DNA of 64,000 bases from Acidovorax sp. RAC01 (GCF_001714725.1 NZ_CP016447.1:1317001-1381000), one strand, 5' to 3'. Positions 18,984-28,841 are shown, counted from the stretch's first letter. The notes: generated by a model from the sequence alone, not told the origin. Translations and numbers: made by a program.

Positions 18984-20159
18984 TCAGCGGGTCGCGGTGC
19001 CCCCGCTGCGCGGGATCAGCCAGTAGGCCGCCATGCCCAGCACCACGCCCCAGAAGGCCGCGCCCAAGCCAAACAGCGACATGCCCGATGCCGTGGCCAG
19101 AAATGTGATGACGGAGGGCTCGATGTATGCGCCCTCGTCTGCCAGCGCGCGGATGTTGGACACCACCGCCCCGATCAGCGCGAGCCCCGCCAGCGCCGCA
19201 ATCAGCGGCCCCGGGAACGCGGCAAACACCTGCACGATGGTGCCCGCGAACGTGCCGCCCACGATGTAGAACACCCCGTTGGCCATGCCGGCCACATAGC
19301 GCTTGTCAGGGTCCGGGTGCGCGTCCTTGCCGGTGCACAGCGCCGCCGTGATGGAAGCCAGCACGATGGAGATGCCGCCAAAACAGGCCACGGCCAGCGA
19401 TGCCACGCCGGTGCCCGTGACGATGGCGCGCGAGGGCACCGGGTAGCCGGCCAGCCGCAGCACGGCCATGCCTGGCAGGTATTGCCCGGTCAGGCTGACC
19501 AGCACCAGCGGCACCGCCAGGCTGAGCATGGCGCCCGGCTCGAACCGGGGCGCGATGGCCACCGGCGTGGCCAGCGCCAGCGACAGGGATTGCAGGTGGG
19601 TGGTGCCCAGCGCCCACGCCACGGCAAAGCCGGTGCAGGCCACCCCCACCACCGCATAGCGCGGCCACAGGCGCCGGCCCAGCAGGTAGGCCGCCAGCAT
19701 GGCCAGCACCACGGCAGGCGCATCGCCGCTCACGCGGAACGCCTGCACGCCAAACTGGAACAGGATGCCGGCCATCATGCCGGCCGCAATGCCCTTGGGA
19801 ATGCGGCTGACCACCTTCTCGAAATAGCCGGTGGCGCCGAGCAGCACCACGATGGCCGCCGCCACCAGATAGGCACCCACGACCTCGGGCATGCCGATGC
19901 GCGGGAAGAGCGTGAGCAGCAGCGCCGTGCCCGGCGCCGACCACGCGGTGACGATGGGCAGCCGCAGCCACCAGCTCAGCAGCAGCCCGCTGACGCCCGC
20001 GCCCATGGAGATCGCCCAGATCCACGACGACACCTGCTCCGCAGGAATATGCCCCGCCTGCGCCGCCTGGATGAAGATCACCAGCGGCCCGCAGTATGAG
20101 ATGAGCACCGCCAGAAAGCCCGCCACCCAGGCGGTCAGAGACCAGTCCTTGAACCGCAT
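18984..20159 (-). CDS. benE: benzoate/H+ symporter, BenE family
   Basis: 391 residues from the ATG at 20159 (MRFKDWSLTAWVAGFLAVLISY). It has about 12 membrane segments, the conserved PIVTAWSAPGTALLLT helix and IPKGIAAGMMAGILFQFG, as in BenE. It is the last gene of the benzoate operon, 37 bp after the Bug receptor. Together with the MFS carrier at 22471 and the receptor it gives three possible uptake routes for benzoate in one operon. Its tail ends 30 bp from the stop of the convergent LysR gene. Confidence 0.92.
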   Translation of the reverse strand: MRFKDWSLTAWVAGFLAVLISYCGPLVIFIQAAQAGHIPAEQVSSWIWAISMGAGVSGLLLSWWLRLPIVTAWSAPGTALLLTLFPRIGMPEVVGAYLVAAAIVVLLGATGYFEKVVSRIPKGIAAGMMAGILFQFGVQAFRVSGDAPAVVLAMLAAYLLGRRLWPRYAVVGVACTGFAVAWALGTTHLQSLSLALATPVAIAPRFEPGAMLSLAVPLVLVSLTGQYLPGMAVLRLAGYPVPSRAIVTGTGVASLAVACFGGISIVLASITAALCTGKDAHPDPDKRYVAGMANGVFYIVGGTFAGTIVQVFAAFPGPLIAALAGLALIGAVVSNIRALADEGAYIEPSVITFLATASGMSLFGLGAAFWGVVLGMAAYWLIPRSGGTATR

Positions 20160-20196
20160 GTGTGTACGCCCTTTTATGCAGCCCGCGGGCCGCGTG

Positions 20197-21186
20197 TCAG
20201 TCTGCGCGGATGTTGCGCTGCTGGATGAGTTTGCCCCAGCGCTCAAGTTCGCGGTTCAGGTGCGTGGCCAGTTCCTGCGGTGTGGAGCCGATGGGCTCTG
20301 CGCCCACGCTTTCGAGCTTGCGCAGCGTATCGGGCTGCTTCATGGCGTCGTTGAGCACCTTGTTCAGGCGCGCAATCACTTCAGGCGGCGTACCCGTGCG
20401 GGCAAACACGGCAAACCAGGGCGACACCTCGTAGCCCGGCACACCGGCCTCGGCCACGGTGGGCACATCAGGCAGCGCGGGCGAGCGCCGCGCGGTGGTC
20501 ACGGCCAGGGCGCGCAGCTTGCCTGACTGGATGTGCGGACGTGCCGACGTGATGCTGTCGAACATCAGGTCCACCTGGCCGCCCAGCATGTCGGTCACGG
20601 CAGGGCCGCTGCCCTTGTAGGGGATGTGCGTCATCTGCACCCCGGCCATGGACGCAAACACCTCGCCCGCCAGATGGATGGATGTGCCGTTGCCCGCCGA
20701 CGCGTAGGTGAGCTTGCCCGGCTCCTTGCCGGCGCGCGCCACCACGTCCTTCACGCTGCGGTCGCTGGTGTTGGCGGCGTTGACCACCAGCACGTTGGGC
20801 ACCACGGCCAGCAGGCTGATGGGGGCGAAGTCCCTGACCGGGTCGTACGTGAGCTTGGGGTACAGCGCACGGTTGGTGGCCATGCCGATCGACGTGATCA
20901 TGATGGTGTAGCCATCGGCCGGCTGCTTGGCCACGTAGTCGGCGCCGATGTTGCCACCGGCGCCCGGCCGGTTCTCGACCACCACGGCCTGCCCCAGTTC
21001 ACGCGCGGCTTTCTCGCCCAGCGTGCGGGCGATCACGTCCATGGCGCCCCCGGGTGGAAAGGGCACCACCCACTTGATGGGCTTTGTGGGCCATGCCGCA
21101 TCCGTCTGGGCCAGGGCGGGCTCGGACAGGATCAGCGTGAAGGCAGCAGCGACCGCAACTGCAAGGGTTCGACGGATGGGGTTCAT
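20197..21186 (-). CDS. Bug-type (TctC) periplasmic solute receptor in the benzoate operon
   Basis: 329 residues with a signal peptide (MNPIRRTLAVAVAAAFTLIL, cleavage near ALAQ) and the Bug hallmarks WPTKPIKWVVPFPPGGAMDVIAR and RPGAGGNIGADYVA. No tctAB genes adjoin it. It lies between catC (63 bp upstream) and benE (37 bp downstream), so its ligand is likely benzoate, muconolactone or another acid of this route; this is inference from position. Confidence 0.9.
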   Translation of the reverse strand: MNPIRRTLAVAVAAAFTLILSEPALAQTDAAWPTKPIKWVVPFPPGGAMDVIARTLGEKAARELGQAVVVENRPGAGGNIGADYVAKQPADGYTIMITSIGMATNRALYPKLTYDPVRDFAPISLLAVVPNVLVVNAANTSDRSVKDVVARAGKEPGKLTYASAGNGTSIHLAGEVFASMAGVQMTHIPYKGSGPAVTDMLGGQVDLMFDSITSARPHIQSGKLRALAVTTARRSPALPDVPTVAEAGVPGYEVSPWFAVFARTGTPPEVIARLNKVLNDAMKQPDTLRKLESVGAEPIGSTPQELATHLNRELERWGKLIQQRNIRAD

Positions 21187-21249
21187 GGCGGAGGGTGTGA
21201 ATGGACGCGGAGATCACTGACGACACTACACGTGCGCCAGCGGGACAAA

Positions 21250-21528
21250 TCAGGCGATGGCCGACGGGTGCTTGGCCAGGGGCGTCACGCTGATCTTCAT
21301 GTACGGAAACAGTGGCAACTTGCTCAGCATGTCGTGCAGCTCATCGTTGCCGGACACGTCGAACACGCTGTAGTTGGCATATTCACCCACCACGCGCCAC
21401 AGGTGCGCCCACTGGCCGCTGCGCTGCAGCTGCTGCGAATAGGCCTTCTCTTCCGCCTTGATGCGTGCCGCCTCTTCGGGGGGCAGGGTTGCCGGGATGT
21501 TGACGATCATGTGAACGAGGTAGAGCAT
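21250..21528 (-). CDS. catC: muconolactone delta-isomerase
   Basis: 92 residues, the normal full size for CatC, with the family pattern MLYLVHMIVNIP, HLWRVVGEYANYSVFDV and LPLFPYMKISVTPLAKHPS. It converts muconolactone to 3-oxoadipate enol-lactone and assembles as a decamer in studied homologues. It lies between catD and the Bug gene. The ATG at 21528 aligns with the known N-terminus; an internal ATG 18 bp on would remove the first strand. Confidence 0.95.
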   Translation of the reverse strand: MLYLVHMIVNIPATLPPEEAARIKAEEKAYSQQLQRSGQWAHLWRVVGEYANYSVFDVSGNDELHDMLSKLPLFPYMKISVTPLAKHPSAIA

Positions 21529-21581
21529 GGTTTTCCTTCAGAAGGTAGGACGAACGGGGAACAGGATGGGCGCGCCGGGGC

Positions 21582-22394
21582 TCAGGCCGCAGCCGTGCCG
21601 GCCAGGAAACCCAGCACGGCGGCACTGAAAGCCTGTGGGGCCTCCAGGTTCGACAGGTGCGATGCGGGCACCACAGCCAGTTTTGACCCGGGGATGCCCG
21701 CCTGCATGGCCTGGGCATCGGCCACCGTGGTCACGGGATCGGCATCGCCCGCCAGCAGCAGCGTGGGCGTGGTGATGCGGCCGAGCGCATTGCGCAGGTC
21801 CGAAGCACCCAATGCCTCGCAGCAGGCGGCATAGCCTTCGGGCTCGATGCCTGCAATCCACTCCTGGGCAGCGTGCACCACGGCCGGTTGTGCCTGCGCG
21901 AATTCGTTAGTAAACCAGCGCCCGGGGGCAGAGTCGGCCAGCGTTCGCATGCCGGCGGCGCCCGCGCTGCGCACCATGGCCGCGCGCTCCATCCACGGGC
22001 CCAGCGCACCAATGCGGGCGGCACTGTTGCACACCGCCAATGCCTGCAGCCGGTGGCCGGCATGCACCCCCAGCCACAGGCCCGTATGCCCGCCCATGGA
22101 GATGCCGCAAAACGATGCCTTGTCCACCCCCAGTGCGTCCAGTATGGCCAGCACATCCAGGCCCAGCTCTTCAAAGCTGTAGGGCCCGGGCGTCACCGGG
22201 CTGCCGCCGTGGCCGCGCGTGTCGTAACGGATCACACGGAACGCCTGGGAGAACGCGGGCACCTGGGGCTCCCACATCTCCAGCGTCGTGCCCAGCGAGT
22301 TGCCCAGCACCAGTGCGGGCGCTGCGGCATCGCCATCCACAGCGACGCGGAAGGTGCCCCGTGCGGTAGCGAGTGCAATGGATGAATGGCTCAT
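21582..22394 (-). CDS. catD: 3-oxoadipate enol-lactonase
   Basis: 270 residues from the ATG at 22394 (MSHSSIALATARGTF). It is an alpha/beta hydrolase with nucleophile elbow GISMGG, oxyanion region LGNSLGTTLEMW, acid in LAGDADPVT and catalytic His in ASHLSNLE. It hydrolyses 3-oxoadipate enol-lactone to 3-oxoadipate. It is upstream of catC and just after the MFS carrier in the benzoate operon. The following CoA-transferase and thiolase genes are not in this window. Confidence 0.94.
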   Translation of the reverse strand: MSHSSIALATARGTFRVAVDGDAAAPALVLGNSLGTTLEMWEPQVPAFSQAFRVIRYDTRGHGGSPVTPGPYSFEELGLDVLAILDALGVDKASFCGISMGGHTGLWLGVHAGHRLQALAVCNSAARIGALGPWMERAAMVRSAGAAGMRTLADSAPGRWFTNEFAQAQPAVVHAAQEWIAGIEPEGYAACCEALGASDLRNALGRITTPTLLLAGDADPVTTVADAQAMQAGIPGSKLAVVPASHLSNLEAPQAFSAAVLGFLAGTAAA

Positions 22395-22470
22395 GAATTT
22401 CCTTGAATGATCGAAGCCGCCAGCGCTGCAAAGACGCTGGCGGCTGGTGGCAGTTTGCGCCTTCTTTTCT

Positions 22471-23838
22471 TCAGCGCGCAGCACCCGCCCGGGCAGGCTG
22501 CAGATTCACAGGGGTAGCAGACGGGGCCTGGCCGGCGCCGCGCCGGTACCACAGGATGAAGGCGCCCATGGCCAGAGCCGCCACCAGACCGGGCACGGCA
22601 AATGCCACGAAGTTCAGCTTGAGCGGCAGGGCTGCGGCCAGCAGCGAGCCACCGAGCAGCGGGCCCACGATGGCGCCCGTGCGCCCCACCCCGGAGGCCC
22701 AGCCCAGACCGGTCGAACGCATGGCCAGCGGGTAGAACTGCGCGGTGTTCGCATACAGCAGGATCTGTGTGCCAATGGTGGTGGCGCCCGCAATGAAGAT
22801 CAGCAGGTACAGCACCGGCATGGGGCTGTTGAAGCCCAGCAGCGCAATCGCCACTGTGCCTACGGCAAAGAACGCGAGCACCACCTTGGGCAGGCTGAAG
22901 CGGTCACCCAGCCAGCCGCCCGCAATGGCACCGGCCATGCCGCCAAAGTTGAGCGCCAGCAGGAACGACAGGCTCGAACCCAGGCTGTAGCCCGCACCCG
23001 CCATGAGCTTGGGCAGCCACGAGCCCAGCGCATACACCATGAGCAGGCAGCAGAAGAACGCCAGCCAGATCATGATGGTGCCAGCAGCGCGGCCGTCCTT
23101 GACGAGGTCGAGCATGGGCACACCCGCGCCCTTGGCGTCGGTAGCCACCAGCTGCACATCGGCGCCGATCTTCACATCCGGGTTCACACGGGCCAGCATG
23201 TCGCGGGCCTCCTTGTCCTTGCCCTGGCGCACCAGAAAGCCCACCGATTCCGGCAGCTTCCACAGGATCAGCGGCAACAGCAGCAGCGGCACGGCCGCAG
23301 CAAAGAACATGGCCTGCCAGCCAAAGCGCGGCAGCATGTAGATGCCCAGCCCGGCCGACAGCATGCCGCCCAGCGAATAGCCGCTGAACATCAGCGCCAC
23401 CAGCGTGCTGCGGGCCCGCTTGGGGGCGTACTCGTTCATCAGCGCCACCGCGTTGGGCATGAGACCGCCGCAGCCCAGCCCGGCAATGAAGCGGAAGATG
23501 CCGAACTCGGTAGGGGTCTTGGCAAAGCCGTTCAGAAACGTGGCCAGGCTGAACAGCACGAAGCAGATCGCGATGCCCTTCTTGCGGCCGATGCGGTCGG
23601 CCAGCGGGCCGAAGATGAACGCGCCAAACATCATGCCGAACAGCGCATAGCTGCCCAGGGCACCCGCCTGAACAGGCGTGAGGCCCCACTCGGCCATCAG
23701 CACGGGCAGCACCACGCCGTAGATGAACAGGTCATAGCCGTCAAAGATCAGCAGCAGTGCGCACAGCGCGACCACCATCCAGTGGAACTGCGTGAAGCGG
23801 GCGTTGTCGATGACCGGGTTGATCTCGATCGTTTTCAT
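22471..23838 (-). CDS. benK: MFS benzoate transporter (aromatic acid:H+ symporter family)
   Basis: 455 residues and 12 predicted membrane segments. It carries the AAHS-family signature between segments 2 and 3, GPLADRIGRKKGI, the DGYDLFIYG motif in helix 1, and the GGLMPNAVALMNEYAP loop, all as in BenK and PcaK. It lies between benD and catD. Benzoate is the likely substrate because of the operon; catechol-type or hydroxybenzoate use cannot be excluded. Confidence 0.92.
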   Translation of the reverse strand: MKTIEINPVIDNARFTQFHWMVVALCALLLIFDGYDLFIYGVVLPVLMAEWGLTPVQAGALGSYALFGMMFGAFIFGPLADRIGRKKGIAICFVLFSLATFLNGFAKTPTEFGIFRFIAGLGCGGLMPNAVALMNEYAPKRARSTLVALMFSGYSLGGMLSAGLGIYMLPRFGWQAMFFAAAVPLLLLPLILWKLPESVGFLVRQGKDKEARDMLARVNPDVKIGADVQLVATDAKGAGVPMLDLVKDGRAAGTIMIWLAFFCCLLMVYALGSWLPKLMAGAGYSLGSSLSFLLALNFGGMAGAIAGGWLGDRFSLPKVVLAFFAVGTVAIALLGFNSPMPVLYLLIFIAGATTIGTQILLYANTAQFYPLAMRSTGLGWASGVGRTGAIVGPLLGGSLLAAALPLKLNFVAFAVPGLVAALAMGAFILWYRRGAGQAPSATPVNLQPARAGAAR

Positions 23839-23918
23839 GTGGGGTTGTCTCTCTCGTCAAAGGATGGACTAGCGCCTTTTGGCGGGCGCCTTGCCGGGAA
23901 GGGGGTTGCAGCAGAAGG

Positions 23919-24695
23919 TCAGCCCTGGTCGCCGCCACCGACTGGGATGACCGTGCCGGTGATGTAGGACGATTCGTCCGATGCCAGGAACAGGATGGCC
24001 GAGGCCTGCTCGTCCAGGGTGCCATAGCGCTTCATGAGCGTGCTGTCCACGGTCTGGTCCACGATCTGCTGGTACCAGGCCTGCTCCTTCTTGCTCTGCT
24101 TGGCGCTGTTGCGCGGAATGCGCCGGGGTGGCGCCTCGGTGCCACCAGGCGCCACGGCGTTGATGCGGATGCCGCGCTCGCCGTTTTCAAACGCCAGGCA
24201 GGCCGTCATGGCGTTCACGCCGCCCTTGGCCGCGCCGTAGGGCACGCGGTTGACGCTGCGCGTGGCGATGGACGACACGTTGACGATGGCACCCTTTTTC
24301 TTCTTGAGCATGTAGGGCAGCACGGCGCGGCAGCCCCAGAGCGTGGGGAACAGCGAGCGGCGCACCTCGGCCTCGATCTCGTCGGGGCTGTAGTGCTCGT
24401 AGGGCTTGGTCCAGATGGTGCCGCCCACGTTGTTCACCAGCACGTCGATGCGGCCAAAGGCCTTGTGGGTGGCCTCGGCAGCCTGCAGTGCACCTTCGAA
24501 CTTTTCCAGGTCGGTCTCGATGGCAATCACGCGGGTGGTCTCGGCCAGCCGGTCGCGCAGCTCGCGCACCAGGGGGGAGCGGTCCACCAGGGCCAGCGTG
24601 GCGCCTTCTGCGGCGGCGCGCTCGGCCACGCGTTCGCCAATGCCTTGTGCGGCGCCGGTGATCAGCATCACCTTGCCTTCAAATCGCTTGTTCAT
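23919..24695 (-). CDS. benD: 1,6-dihydroxycyclohexa-2,4-diene-1-carboxylate dehydrogenase
   Basis: 258 residues from the ATG at 24695 (MNKRFEGKVMLITGAAQGIG). It is a classical SDR with cofactor motif TGAAQGIG, NNVGG, catalytic Ser in NVSSIATRSVN, and YGAAKGG holding Tyr and Lys. It oxidises benzoate cis-diol to catechol with loss of CO2. It follows benC by 14 bp in the benABCD order. The long KKEQAWYQQIVDQTVDS insert is as in known BenD proteins. Confidence 0.95.
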   Translation of the reverse strand: MNKRFEGKVMLITGAAQGIGERVAERAAAEGATLALVDRSPLVRELRDRLAETTRVIAIETDLEKFEGALQAAEATHKAFGRIDVLVNNVGGTIWTKPYEHYSPDEIEAEVRRSLFPTLWGCRAVLPYMLKKKKGAIVNVSSIATRSVNRVPYGAAKGGVNAMTACLAFENGERGIRINAVAPGGTEAPPRRIPRNSAKQSKKEQAWYQQIVDQTVDSTLMKRYGTLDEQASAILFLASDESSYITGTVIPVGGGDQG

Positions 24696-24709
24696 CGTGG
24701 GCTCCTCTT

Positions 24710-25741
24710 TCACGCAGCCGCGGGCGCTGCGGCCTGCGTGGGTGTGAACTTTTCGTAGTGGAAGCTGGCGGGTGCAATGCCCGCCGCCTTGAAGTAGCGC
24801 TGCACCGCATCGACCATGGGCGGCGGGCCGCACAGGTATACGTCGACATTGCCGTCATGCAGGGCCTGCGGGGGCAGGTGGTCGGTCACGTAGCCCTGCT
24901 GAGGATGCGTGGTGGCGGCATCGGCCACGCACGTGCCAAAGGTGAAGCCCGGGATGCGGCGCGCGTAGTCTTCCAGGCGCTCCACCAGCACCAGGTCCTG
25001 GTCCCGAGTCACGCCGTAAAGCATGTGGATGGGCTGCGCGCAGCCCTGCACAGCCAGCGTCTCCAGCATCGACAGGAAGGGCGCAAGCCCTGTGCCGCCG
25101 GCCAGGAACAGCAGCGGCCGCGCCACGGGGCGCAGGTAGAAGCTGCCCAGCGGGCCGGTCATCTCCAGCGTGCTGCCGGGCTGCGCCTGGGTGAGCCAGC
25201 TGCTCATCAGGCCCTCAGGGACATGCTTGATCAAAAACGTCATGCGGCGTGCGCCGGTGGCCGAGCTGAACGAGTACGAGCGGTGCTGCCCGCTGCCGGG
25301 CACGCCGATGTTCACGTACTGCCCGGGCAGGAAGGCGGGTGCGTCCTCAGGCACGTCCAGCGCCAGCTCGTAGGCCGCATCGCTGAAACGCTCCACGGCG
25401 CCCACCGTGCCGCTGAACTTCGCCGTGCCGGTCTTGCAGGCCGTGGAAGGCACGGGCACCGCAATCACGCAGTCGGAACGGGGGACCATCTGGCAGGTCA
25501 GCACCAGCCGCTGCCCGGCCTCTTCGGCCGTCAGCGCGTCTTCGATGAAGTCGTCGCCCAGGTCGTAGTCCCCGCTTTCGGCGCGGCACTTGCAGGTGCC
25601 GCACACGCCGTCGGAGCAATCCATGGGCAGGTTGATGCGCTGGCGGAAGGCGGCATCCAGGACTTTCTCCTGGGCGCCGCAGGCGATGAAGCGGGTGACC
25701 CCGTCTTCGAAATTCAGGGCGATGCGGTAGCTGCTGCTCAT
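24710..25741 (-). CDS. benC: benzoate 1,2-dioxygenase electron transfer component
   Basis: 343 residues from the ATG at 25741 (MSSSYRIALNFEDGVT). An N-terminal plant-type [2Fe-2S] domain has CSDGVCGTCKC plus a later Cys, the FAD domain has HRSYSFSS, and the NAD domain has GGTGLAPFLSML and YLCGPPPMVD, ending in HYEKF. It moves electrons from NADH to the BenAB oxygenase. It lies 17 bp after benB. The iron-sulfur-first order is the class found in BenC and XylZ, opposite to VanB at 39294. Confidence 0.96.
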   Translation of the reverse strand: MSSSYRIALNFEDGVTRFIACGAQEKVLDAAFRQRINLPMDCSDGVCGTCKCRAESGDYDLGDDFIEDALTAEEAGQRLVLTCQMVPRSDCVIAVPVPSTACKTGTAKFSGTVGAVERFSDAAYELALDVPEDAPAFLPGQYVNIGVPGSGQHRSYSFSSATGARRMTFLIKHVPEGLMSSWLTQAQPGSTLEMTGPLGSFYLRPVARPLLFLAGGTGLAPFLSMLETLAVQGCAQPIHMLYGVTRDQDLVLVERLEDYARRIPGFTFGTCVADAATTHPQQGYVTDHLPPQALHDGNVDVYLCGPPPMVDAVQRYFKAAGIAPASFHYEKFTPTQAAAPAAA

Positions 25742-25758
25742 GATGGTCTCCTGGCTGG

Positions 25759-26247
25759 TCAGACGTGGTACACGTCGATGACCTGGCGGATGTAGTCGTT
25801 CTTCAGCACGATCTTCTTGCGGCCGATGAGGAAGCTGCCCGCCTGGCGGCGCAGCGTCACGAACATGGTGCCGAAGAAAGCGTCGGTGGCCTTGTAGCGG
25901 TGGCACATCGTGTGGAAGTTGTAGCGAACGTCCACCTCGGCACCACGGTCTGCCAGCACCTCGACGTTGAGCACTGCGTGGCTGGTACGTGCCTCGGGGG
26001 TCGATGCACCCGAGCGCTCGGTCTTGATACGGAACACGCGGTCTTCAAGACCGTTGCGGTTGCCGTAGTAGATCAGCGAGATCTGGCTGTGCGGGTCTTC
26101 GGTGATGCGGTCGTCGTCGTCCCACGAAGGCATCCAGTACTCGACGTCTTCGGCGTAGAGCTCCAGCCATTCGTCCCACTGGCGATCATCCAGCAGGCGC
26201 GCTTCGCGGTAGAGGAAGGTGCAGATGGCGTTGTAGTCGGCGTTCAT
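25759..26247 (-). CDS. benB: benzoate 1,2-dioxygenase small (beta) subunit
   Basis: 162 residues from the ATG at 26247, which overlaps the benA stop by 4 bp (ATGA). It has the NTF2-like fold of ring-hydroxylating dioxygenase beta subunits, with [25 protein letters not shown] near the start and [15 protein letters not shown] at the end. It is a structural partner of BenA in the alpha3-beta3 oxygenase. Length is normal for BenB. Confidence 0.96.
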   Translation of the reverse strand: MNADYNAICTFLYREARLLDDRQWDEWLELYAEDVEYWMPSWDDDDRITEDPHSQISLIYYGNRNGLEDRVFRIKTERSGASTPEARTSHAVLNVEVLADRGAEVDVRYNFHTMCHRYKATDAFFGTMFVTLRRQAGSFLIGRKKIVLKNDYIRQVIDVYHV

Positions 26248-27608
26248 GCGGCGTCTCCCTTGCGCTCGGTTGCCACGGCCTTGCGCATCTCTTGCGCCCA
26301 GTATTCGTGCTGGCACACGAACAGGCCTTCGTCTTCGCTGCGCTCGCCGCTCAGCAGGGGCTTGAGGCCCATCTTGCGGGCGTTCTCGTCCGGCCCGTCG
26401 ATCCACAGCGGCGCGCCGCGGCTCAGGTCGTTCCAGGGCGCGGCCTTGCCGGCGTAGCCGTTCTGGCACGAGCGGAACTCCTCCAGGTCATCGGCCGTGC
26501 CCATGCCCGACACGTTGAAGAAGTCCTCGTACTGGCGGATGCGCGTGGCGCGGTCTTCTGCGCTCTCGCCCTTGACGGCAAAGCAGTAGATGGTGATTTC
26601 GGTCTTGTCCACGCTGATGGGGCGGGTCACGCGGATCTGCGTGGAGAACTGGTCCATCAGGTACACGTTGGGGTACAGGCACAGGTTGCGCGTCTGCTTG
26701 ACGATGAACTCGGCCTTGTCTTCGCCCAGGCGTTCCTTGAGCTCGTCGCGGCGGTTGTAGACCGGGCGCACCTCGGGGTTCATGGTGTTGGTCCACAGCA
26801 GGATGTGGCCGTTTTCAAAGCCGTACACACCGCCCACGCTCTTGCTCCAGCCGTTGGCATCCACGGCCTTGGTGCCACCTTCCTTGCGGCGGCCCATGGT
26901 GGCGGCGTAGTTCCAGTGCACCGAGCTCACGTGGTAGCCGTCGCAGCCGTTTTCCATCTGCAGCTTCCAGTTGCCGTCGTAGATGTAGGACGAGTTGCCG
27001 CGCAGCACTTCCAGGCCATCGGGGGCCTGGTCCACGATCTGGTCGATGATGACTTTCGTCTCGCCCAGGTAGTCCTGCAGGGGCTGCACGTCGGCGTTCA
27101 GGCTGCCGAACAGAAAGCCCTTGTAGCTCTCAAAGCGCGCTACCTTCTTGAGGTCGTGCGAGCCTTCCTTGTTGAACTGCACCGGGTACTCGGTGGTCTT
27201 CTCGTCCTTGACCTTGAGCAGCTTGCCGGTGTTGTTGAACGTCCAGCCATGGAAGGGGCAGGTGAAGCTGCCCTTGTTGCCATGCTTCTTGCGGCACAGC
27301 ATGGCGCCGCGGTGGGCGCAGGCGTTGATGACTGCATTCAGCTGACCGTCTTTGCCCCGCGTGATGACGATGGGCTGGCGGCCGATGTAGGTGGTGAAGT
27401 AGTCGTTGATCTCGGGGATCTGGCTTTCGTGCGCCAGGTAGACCCAGTTGCCTTCGAAGATGTGTTTCATCTCCAGCTCGAAGAGGTCGGGGTCCGTGAA
27501 GATGTCGCGGCGGCAGCGGAAAACGCCGTTTTCCTTGTCGTCCTGCAGGGCGCCTTCGATCAGTGTCTCGACATCCGATCGCACGGCTGGGGCAGCGGTG
27601 GTGTTCAT
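26244..27608 (-). CDS. benA: benzoate 1,2-dioxygenase large (alpha) subunit
   Basis: 454 residues. The Rieske cluster site is CAHRG...CPFHGW (about residues 96-121). The mononuclear iron site lies in [17 protein letters not shown]. It adds O2 to benzoate to give the 1,6-cis-diol-1-carboxylate. The N-terminus ([23 protein letters not shown]) and the [14 protein letters not shown]-terminal segment are typical of BenA/XylX. It heads benABCD, 226 bp after catA, and that gap holds a nested palindromic repeat. Confidence 0.96.
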   Translation of the reverse strand: MNTTAAPAVRSDVETLIEGALQDDKENGVFRCRRDIFTDPDLFELEMKHIFEGNWVYLAHESQIPEINDYFTTYIGRQPIVITRGKDGQLNAVINACAHRGAMLCRKKHGNKGSFTCPFHGWTFNNTGKLLKVKDEKTTEYPVQFNKEGSHDLKKVARFESYKGFLFGSLNADVQPLQDYLGETKVIIDQIVDQAPDGLEVLRGNSSYIYDGNWKLQMENGCDGYHVSSVHWNYAATMGRRKEGGTKAVDANGWSKSVGGVYGFENGHILLWTNTMNPEVRPVYNRRDELKERLGEDKAEFIVKQTRNLCLYPNVYLMDQFSTQIRVTRPISVDKTEITIYCFAVKGESAEDRATRIRQYEDFFNVSGMGTADDLEEFRSCQNGYAGKAAPWNDLSRGAPLWIDGPDENARKMGLKPLLSGERSEDEGLFVCQHEYWAQEMRKAVATERKGDAA

Positions 27609-27704
27609 GGTGATTCCTCAGGGTGCAGCTGTCCCCCCGCCGCGATGTGCGCGGCAGTGCAGGGGAGAAAGCAAAAGGGGTGGAGGTTGGCCGGTTGCGA
27701 GATG

Positions 27705-27815
27705 GAGTCGGCACCGTTGAACTGGAAACATCCGTTCGGGCTGAGCTTGTCGAAGCCTCGCGCCGCGCTTCGACAAGCTCAGCGTGAACGGCTTTCAGTT
27801 CGTTGATGCCGGCTC
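27705..27815. repeat. nested palindromic repeat (GTTCGGGCTGAGC family), copy 1, long form
   Basis: Inner inverted repeat 27732-27791: CCGTTCGGGCTGAGCTTGTC pairs with its near-complement ending GTGAACGG. Outer arms GAGTCGGCACC...TTGAACTGG and CAGTT...TTGATGCCGGCTC also pair. The same inner and outer modules recur at 42035-42140, and inner arms at 44999 and 47498. It sits in the catA-benA gap, where an RNA hairpin could affect mRNA processing or relative expression. Confidence 0.8.
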
Positions 27816-27834
27816 ACTAGCCGGCCGCAGGTAA

Positions 27835-28770
27835 TCAGGCCGCCAGGCGGGGGCGGTCCACCAGCTGGTTGTCCACGCCGTTGACCAGCGCGCTCAGCGT
27901 GAAGTCAAAGACGATTTCTGCGAATGGGCCGTCGACGCCCTGGGCCTTGATGCTGGCGGCATCGGTGCGCTCGACCAGCGGTGGCACCAGGCCTTCACGG
28001 GTGGCGTAGGCGAAGTCGTCGTTCACCAGCGGGTCGCCATCAATGTTGATCTGCGTGGTCAGCTTGCGGTGGCCGTCGGCTGTGACGAAGAAGTGGATGT
28101 GCGCAGGGCGGTTGCCGTGGCGGCCCAGGGTGTTCAGCAGGGCCTGCGTGGGGCCGTCGGGTGGGCAGCCGTAGCCCTTGGGCACGATGCTCTGGAACTT
28201 GTAGCGGCCCTGTGCGTCGGTGATGATGGTACGGCGCATGTTGAAGCCCTGCTGCTCGCCCGTGGGGTCGAAGTGCGAGTAAAAGCCCTTGGTGTTGGCG
28301 TGCCACACCTCGACCTTGGCGTTGGGCAGTGGCTTGCCGTCGGCGCCGTGCACGGTGCCGTGCATGATCAGCGTGTGACCCGCCTTGTCGCTGCCGTCGT
28401 CCAGGCGGGCAAAGCCTGTGGCTTCGGGCGCACCGGCCACATACAGCGGGCCTTCGATGGTGCGGGGCGTGCCGTTCTCGATGCCAAGTGCGGCGTCCTT
28501 GGCGTCCATGCGCATGTCCAGGAACCGGTCCAGACCCAGGCCGGGCGACAGAAGGCCGGCTTCGCTGCGCGCACCCAACGTGTTCAGGTACGCAATACCC
28601 GCCCAGTATTCATCGGAGGTGATGTCCAGGTCGTCGATGGCCTTGAACAGGTCGGACAACAGGCGGTGCACGATCTGCTTGGCGCGTGCGTTGCCGCCCG
28701 GCTGGGTCAGGCCGCTGGCCATGCGCAGAAAGTCCTGGACTTCGGGGGTGTTGAAAATGTGGATGGTCAT
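27835..28770 (-). CDS. catA: catechol 1,2-dioxygenase
   Basis: 311 residues from the ATG at 28770 (MTIHIFNTPEVQDFLRMASGL). The intradiol iron ligands are visible: Tyr in GFYSHF, Tyr in PKGYGCPP, and two His in RPAHIHFF. The N-terminal helical dimerisation region (about 1-100) is the type found in CatA rather than in protocatechuate 3,4-dioxygenase. It cleaves catechol to cis,cis-muconate. It lies 71 bp after catB and 226 bp before benA, all on one strand. Confidence 0.96.
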   Translation of the reverse strand: MTIHIFNTPEVQDFLRMASGLTQPGGNARAKQIVHRLLSDLFKAIDDLDITSDEYWAGIAYLNTLGARSEAGLLSPGLGLDRFLDMRMDAKDAALGIENGTPRTIEGPLYVAGAPEATGFARLDDGSDKAGHTLIMHGTVHGADGKPLPNAKVEVWHANTKGFYSHFDPTGEQQGFNMRRTIITDAQGRYKFQSIVPKGYGCPPDGPTQALLNTLGRHGNRPAHIHFFVTADGHRKLTTQINIDGDPLVNDDFAYATREGLVPPLVERTDAASIKAQGVDGPFAEIVFDFTLSALVNGVDNQLVDRPRLAA

Positions 28771-28841
28771 GGTTGTCTCCTCGGATCGTGGGATGGGTAC
28801 GTGAACGGGGCTGGGGGGAACGTGAAAGATGCGTGCCGGGA

